DNA of 8,196 nt from an uncultured Mycoplasmatota bacterium (lineage in GTDB: Bacteria; Bacillota_I; Bacilli_A; RF39; UBA660). The position numbers and the translations under genes are program-made. Where the stretch lies: NCBI GenBank assembly GCA_900552975.1, contig UWSL01000067.1, forward strand, positions 1 through 8,196, written 5' to 3'. Positions 5,970 through 8,196 of the stretch are shown here, piece by piece. Numbering within the stretch: position 1 is the first letter of the stretch; each line of letters opens with the position of its first letter. The notes beneath the pieces are model-generated. The model worked only from the letters and a program-made list of their open reading frames with translations. It searched no databases and was not told the origin of the DNA.

Positions 5970-7124
5970 ATGAAAAAGAATGTAAAAAATCTAAATTTTC
6001 TTTTGTTGTTCTTTATGATAGCTTATTCAGCTTTTGGCCTTTTAATGATTTTATCTGCTTCTTCGGTAGCTGCCGTTTTAAGATATAAAGTGTCGTCTAA
6101 TTATTTTTTCTTAAGACAACTTATATTTTTATTAGGTGGATATGCAGCAGGATTAGTAATTATTAATGTACCTACAAAAAATTATCGGTATTTTAGTAAG
6201 ATTCTTATGTATGGAATGATTCCAATACTTGGTTTGGTTTTGTTTTTTGGTAAAATAGCTGGTGGGGCTAAAGGATGGTATAAAGTTGGTAGTATAAATG
6301 TGCAGCCCTTGGAATTTATGAAAGTAATTTTGGTTATTTATATGGCAGTTTATTATAATAAGATTGCTAATAAGAAGAAAATTAATGTTATAACTTTATT
6401 ATGGCCCATTATATTAGCTTTAATAACTTTTGGTTTAGTAGCGATGCAACCTGATTTAGGAGGAGCTTGCATAATAGCTTTTATAACGGCACTAATATTC
6501 TTTTCAGTTCCTTTTGGTAAAAAATATAAGAAAGGTATTGTAAAATTTGGAATTATTATATTAGCTTTGGTTGTTATTGTTATGGGAATTTTTGGCAAAT
6601 CATTAATGCAATCGTATCAAGCTAGTCGTTTTAATTTTTTAAATCCGTGTTCGAGATATAGTGAAGATACAGGATACCAAGTATGTAATGGCTATATAGC
6701 TATTCATAATGGTGGGTTAAGTGGTGTTGGATTAGGTAATTCAACTCAAAAATATTTATATTTGCCAGAGGCACATACAGACTTTATTTTTGCGATTATT
6801 TGTGAAGAATTAGGATTAATTTTTGGAATAGTGATTGTTGCAGGTTATTTTATAATGTTATTTATAATTTTAAATATTGCTAAAGAAGCTGATAACTTAC
6901 GTAATAGTATTTTGGCTTATGGTGTTTTTGCTTATTTACTTGCTCATATTTTAATTAATTTACTTGGTGTTTTAGGTTTAGTACCTCTTACTGGAGTTCC
7001 ATTACCGTTCTTAAGTTATGGTGGTAGTTATTGCTTAAATGTTATTATTTCTTTATTTATAGTTCAACGTATTAATATTGAGAATAAGCAAGCTAAACAA
7101 CGTAAAAAAATAGAAAATTTATAA
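5970..7124 (+). CDS. ftsW: SEDS-family peptidoglycan glycosyltransferase FtsW
   Basis: Polytopic membrane enzyme of 384 residues with about ten hydrophobic helices. SEDS proteins polymerise lipid II into glycan strands with a partner class B penicillin-binding protein; FtsW does so at the division septum. Visible landmarks: GAKGWYKVGSINVQPLEFMK (99-118), MQPDLGG (159-165), GYQVCNGYIAIHNGG (235-249), LGNSTQKYLYLPEAHTDFIF (255-274) holding the presumed catalytic Asp271, and GVPLPFLSYGGS (342-353). The GLGNSxQKxxYLPEAHTDFIF form is more like FtsW than RodA, but the two are hard to separate by eye. Cys227 and Cys239 flank the start of the large outer loop, which is unusual. The ATG at 5970 is chosen because AAGGTGA lies 5 nt upstream; an in-frame GTG at 5961 overlaps that site. 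It heads the ftsW-comEA-comEC group and lies divergent from the small YjcZ-like gene. Confidence 0.93.
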   Translation: MKKNVKNLNFLLLFFMIAYSAFGLLMILSASSVAAVLRYKVSSNYFFLRQLIFLLGGYAAGLVIINVPTKNYRYFSKILMYGMIPILGLVLFFGKIAGGAKGWYKVGSINVQPLEFMKVILVIYMAVYYNKIANKKKINVITLLWPIILALITFGLVAMQPDLGGACIIAFITALIFFSVPFGKKYKKGIVKFGIIILALVVIVMGIFGKSLMQSYQASRFNFLNPCSRYSEDTGYQVCNGYIAIHNGGLSGVGLGNSTQKYLYLPEAHTDFIFAIICEELGLIFGIVIVAGYFIMLFIILNIAKEADNLRNSILAYGVFAYLLAHILINLLGVLGLVPLTGVPLPFLSYGGSYCLNVIISLFIVQRINIENKQAKQRKKIENL

Positions 7125-7134
7125 TAATAAAAGG

Positions 7135-7188
7135 AAATTCATAAATCATGTCCTTATATATAAGTAGGAGGAGATGATTTATGAATTT
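7135..7188 (+). promoter_or_regulatory. Long hairpin over the comEA translation start (possible attenuator)
   Basis: Positions 7135-7149 (AAATTCATAAATCAT) and 7174-7188 (ATGATTTATGAATTT) are a perfect 15-bp inverted repeat with a 24-nt loop. The comEA start codon (7181-7183) is in the 3' arm and its ribosome-binding site AGGAGG (7166-7171) is in the loop. TCCT (7151-7154) could also pair with AGGA inside the loop, and CTTATATATAAG (7153-7164) is itself a 12-nt palindrome. T7186-T7192 follows the stem, so the element could act as a transcription attenuator as well as a translation block. The structure is seen in the sequence; its regulatory role is inference. Confidence 0.6.
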
Positions 7189-7924
7189 TTTTGAGCATAT
7201 TTCAGGAAAAATAATATGGGAAGGAGTAAAATTTTTATTGTTAGTTTGTTGCTTAGTTCTTATTATTTATTTTAATTTGTTTTTTAAGCAAGAAGAAAAA
7301 GTAATTAATGATACCAATACTGAATTAATTAGCGTTGCAGATGTTGTTAAAAGTAATGAAAAAACACAACAAGAAGAAAAGATTGAAGAAGATGTTAAGT
7401 TAATTAATGTTGATTTAAAGGGTGCAGTTAAAAAAGAAGGAGTTTATACTGTTCAACTTGGTAGCACTGTTAATGATATTGTTAAACTTGCTGGAGGATT
7501 AAAAAATAATGGAACTTTAAAGAATATTAATTTAAGCAAACGTGTAGAAGATGAAATGGTTATATATGTTTATACTAATTATGAACTTAGTAAAGCAAAT
7601 GTATCAAAAAAAGTTAGCGAAGAATGTGTAGTTAAACAGATTTATATCGATGACTGTCAAGGAGAAAGTATAATAAAAAGCGATAATAAAGATAGTGTGA
7701 AAAGTGATAATAACCAGGGACAGAAAAGTAATAGTAAAGTTAATATTAATACGGCTACATTAGATGAATTGATGCAATTAAATGGGATAGGTGAGGCTAA
7801 AGCCAAAACAATTATTGAATATAGAACGCAAAATGGTAATTTTGCTAAAATTGAAGATTTAATGAATGTTACTGGAATAGGAGAAGCTTTGTATCAAAAA
7901 GTTAAAGATAATATTACAGTCTAA
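7181..7924 (+). CDS. comEA: Competence protein ComEA (DNA receptor)
   Basis: Membrane-anchored DNA-binding protein of 247 residues that captures double-stranded DNA outside the membrane for uptake through ComEC. Residues 15-34 are a single N-terminal membrane anchor. An SLBB domain (about 74-131) contains VDLKGAVKKEGVYTV and VKLAGGL. A linker rich in Ser, Asn, Lys and Asp (160-186) follows, then the tandem helix-hairpin-helix domain (187-247) with VNINTATLDEL, LNGIGEAKA (200-208) and VTGIGEALY (230-238), which is the typical ComEA C-terminus. Cys149 and Cys159 lie between the SLBB domain and the linker and may form a disulfide. AGGAGG (7166-7171) lies 9 nt before the ATG. The gene starts 56 nt after ftsW, within a long hairpin, and its end overlaps the comEC frame. 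The protein looks complete. Bacillus ComEA is somewhat shorter, the difference being mainly linker. Confidence 0.95.
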   Translation: MNFFEHISGKIIWEGVKFLLLVCCLVLIIYFNLFFKQEEKVINDTNTELISVADVVKSNEKTQQEEKIEEDVKLINVDLKGAVKKEGVYTVQLGSTVNDIVKLAGGLKNNGTLKNINLSKRVEDEMVIYVYTNYELSKANVSKKVSEECVVKQIYIDDCQGESIIKSDNKDSVKSDNNQGQKSNSKVNINTATLDELMQLNGIGEAKAKTIIEYRTQNGNFAKIEDLMNVTGIGEALYQKVKDNITV

Positions 7925-8196
7925 AATATTTTATTTTATATTAGTATTTTTTGCTCTTTTATTTAGTATTATATTTTTAAAAGTATCAAAGGTAAAAACA
8001 AAGTATTTTTATACAACCAATGAGGTAGAAGGTATTATTCTTGATTATAAAGTAACTAGTAAACAAGTGACGATAGACTTAAAGGGAGAAGAACAAATTA
8101 AAGTAAAATATTCGATAAAAAATAATGATGGTATAGTAAGTAAGTTATGTTATGGTTGTAAAGTTTTAATAAAAGGTGAAATACAAACAATAGATA
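7893..8196 (+). CDS. comEC: ComEC, N-terminal part, cut by the window edge; start uncertain
   Basis: Open frame continuing past the window, about 100 codons visible. ComEC is the inner-membrane channel that carries single-stranded DNA into the cell during transformation. The visible part reads as a basic start (KKLKIILQSK), one hydrophobic helix (IFYFILVFFALLFSIIFL), then a beta-rich segment with EVEGIILDYK, VTIDLKGEEQIKVKYSI and YGCKVLIKGEI, matching the extracytoplasmic OB-like (DUF4131) domain of ComEC. Position directly after comEA supports this. The frame opens after a TAG at 7878-7880 and has no ATG, GTG or TTG before the helix; the first is a GTG at 8067, inside the domain. The best-placed start is ATC at 7893, 9 nt after AGGAG (7879-7883), which would overlap comEA by 32 nt. 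A frameshift from comEA or a sequence error are alternatives. Confidence 0.75.
   Translation, partial: MKKLKIILQSKIFYFILVFFALLFSIIFLKVSKVKTKYFYTTNEVEGIILDYKVTSKQVTIDLKGEEQIKVKYSIKNNDGIVSKLCYGCKVLIKGEIQTID

Noticed and set aside
6353..6598. An 81-codon minus-strand open frame inside ftsW
   Set aside because: It is antisense to membrane helices of FtsW, and its composition follows from that; no independent evidence of a gene.
1..8196. Novel defence, mobile or biosynthetic system
   Set aside because: All genes belong to or resemble known housekeeping, envelope or competence families, and no insertion sequence, integrase, toxin-antitoxin pair, CRISPR repeats or tRNA was seen.

Overview
The window is AT-rich, gene-dense chromosomal DNA, with Shine-Dalgarno sites such as AGGTGG, AAAGGAGG and AGGTGA. 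The gene content (rnc-smc, def, ftsW, comEA-comEC, a YjcZ-like tiny membrane protein) fits a Firmicute or Bacilli-type bacterium. The 980-residue Smc is about 200 residues shorter than Bacillus Smc and close to the size of mycoplasma P115/Smc proteins. FtsW and peptide deformylase, together with TGG used for Trp and no in-frame TGA, point to a walled organism with the standard code. My inference is an uncultured Bacilli lineage near the Mollicutes (RF39-like). That placement is from memory of such proteins, not from a search.

Layout. (1) 52-921, minus: a lipoprotein of the TroA/ZnuA metal-binding family that contains no histidine. It ends in a terminator at the left edge and has its own promoter. 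(2) 922-1123: a divergent intergenic region with a promoter on each strand and a short motif repeated three times. (3) 1124-5005, plus: a tight operon of rnc (RNase III), smc and a small DUF1292-like gene, closed by a bidirectional terminator. (4) 5019-5812, minus: a 56-codon YjcZ/tiny-TM-like gene, its terminator, then def (peptide deformylase) with its own promoter. (5) 5813-5969: a divergent promoter region with repeated boxes. (6) 5970-8196, plus: ftsW, then comEA, then the start of comEC, which runs off the window.

The genes cover RNA processing, chromosome organisation, N-terminal protein maturation, septal cell-wall synthesis and DNA uptake. No mobile element, CRISPR array, tRNA, rRNA or defence system is visible, and I do not see a wholly new multi-gene system. 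The most notable signals are a 15-bp perfect inverted repeat that buries the comEA start codon; a comEC reading frame without an ATG, GTG or TTG start; the histidine-free TroA-family lipoprotein; the previously unlisted tiny membrane protein; and Cys pairs in the predicted extracytoplasmic parts of FtsW, ComEA and ComEC.
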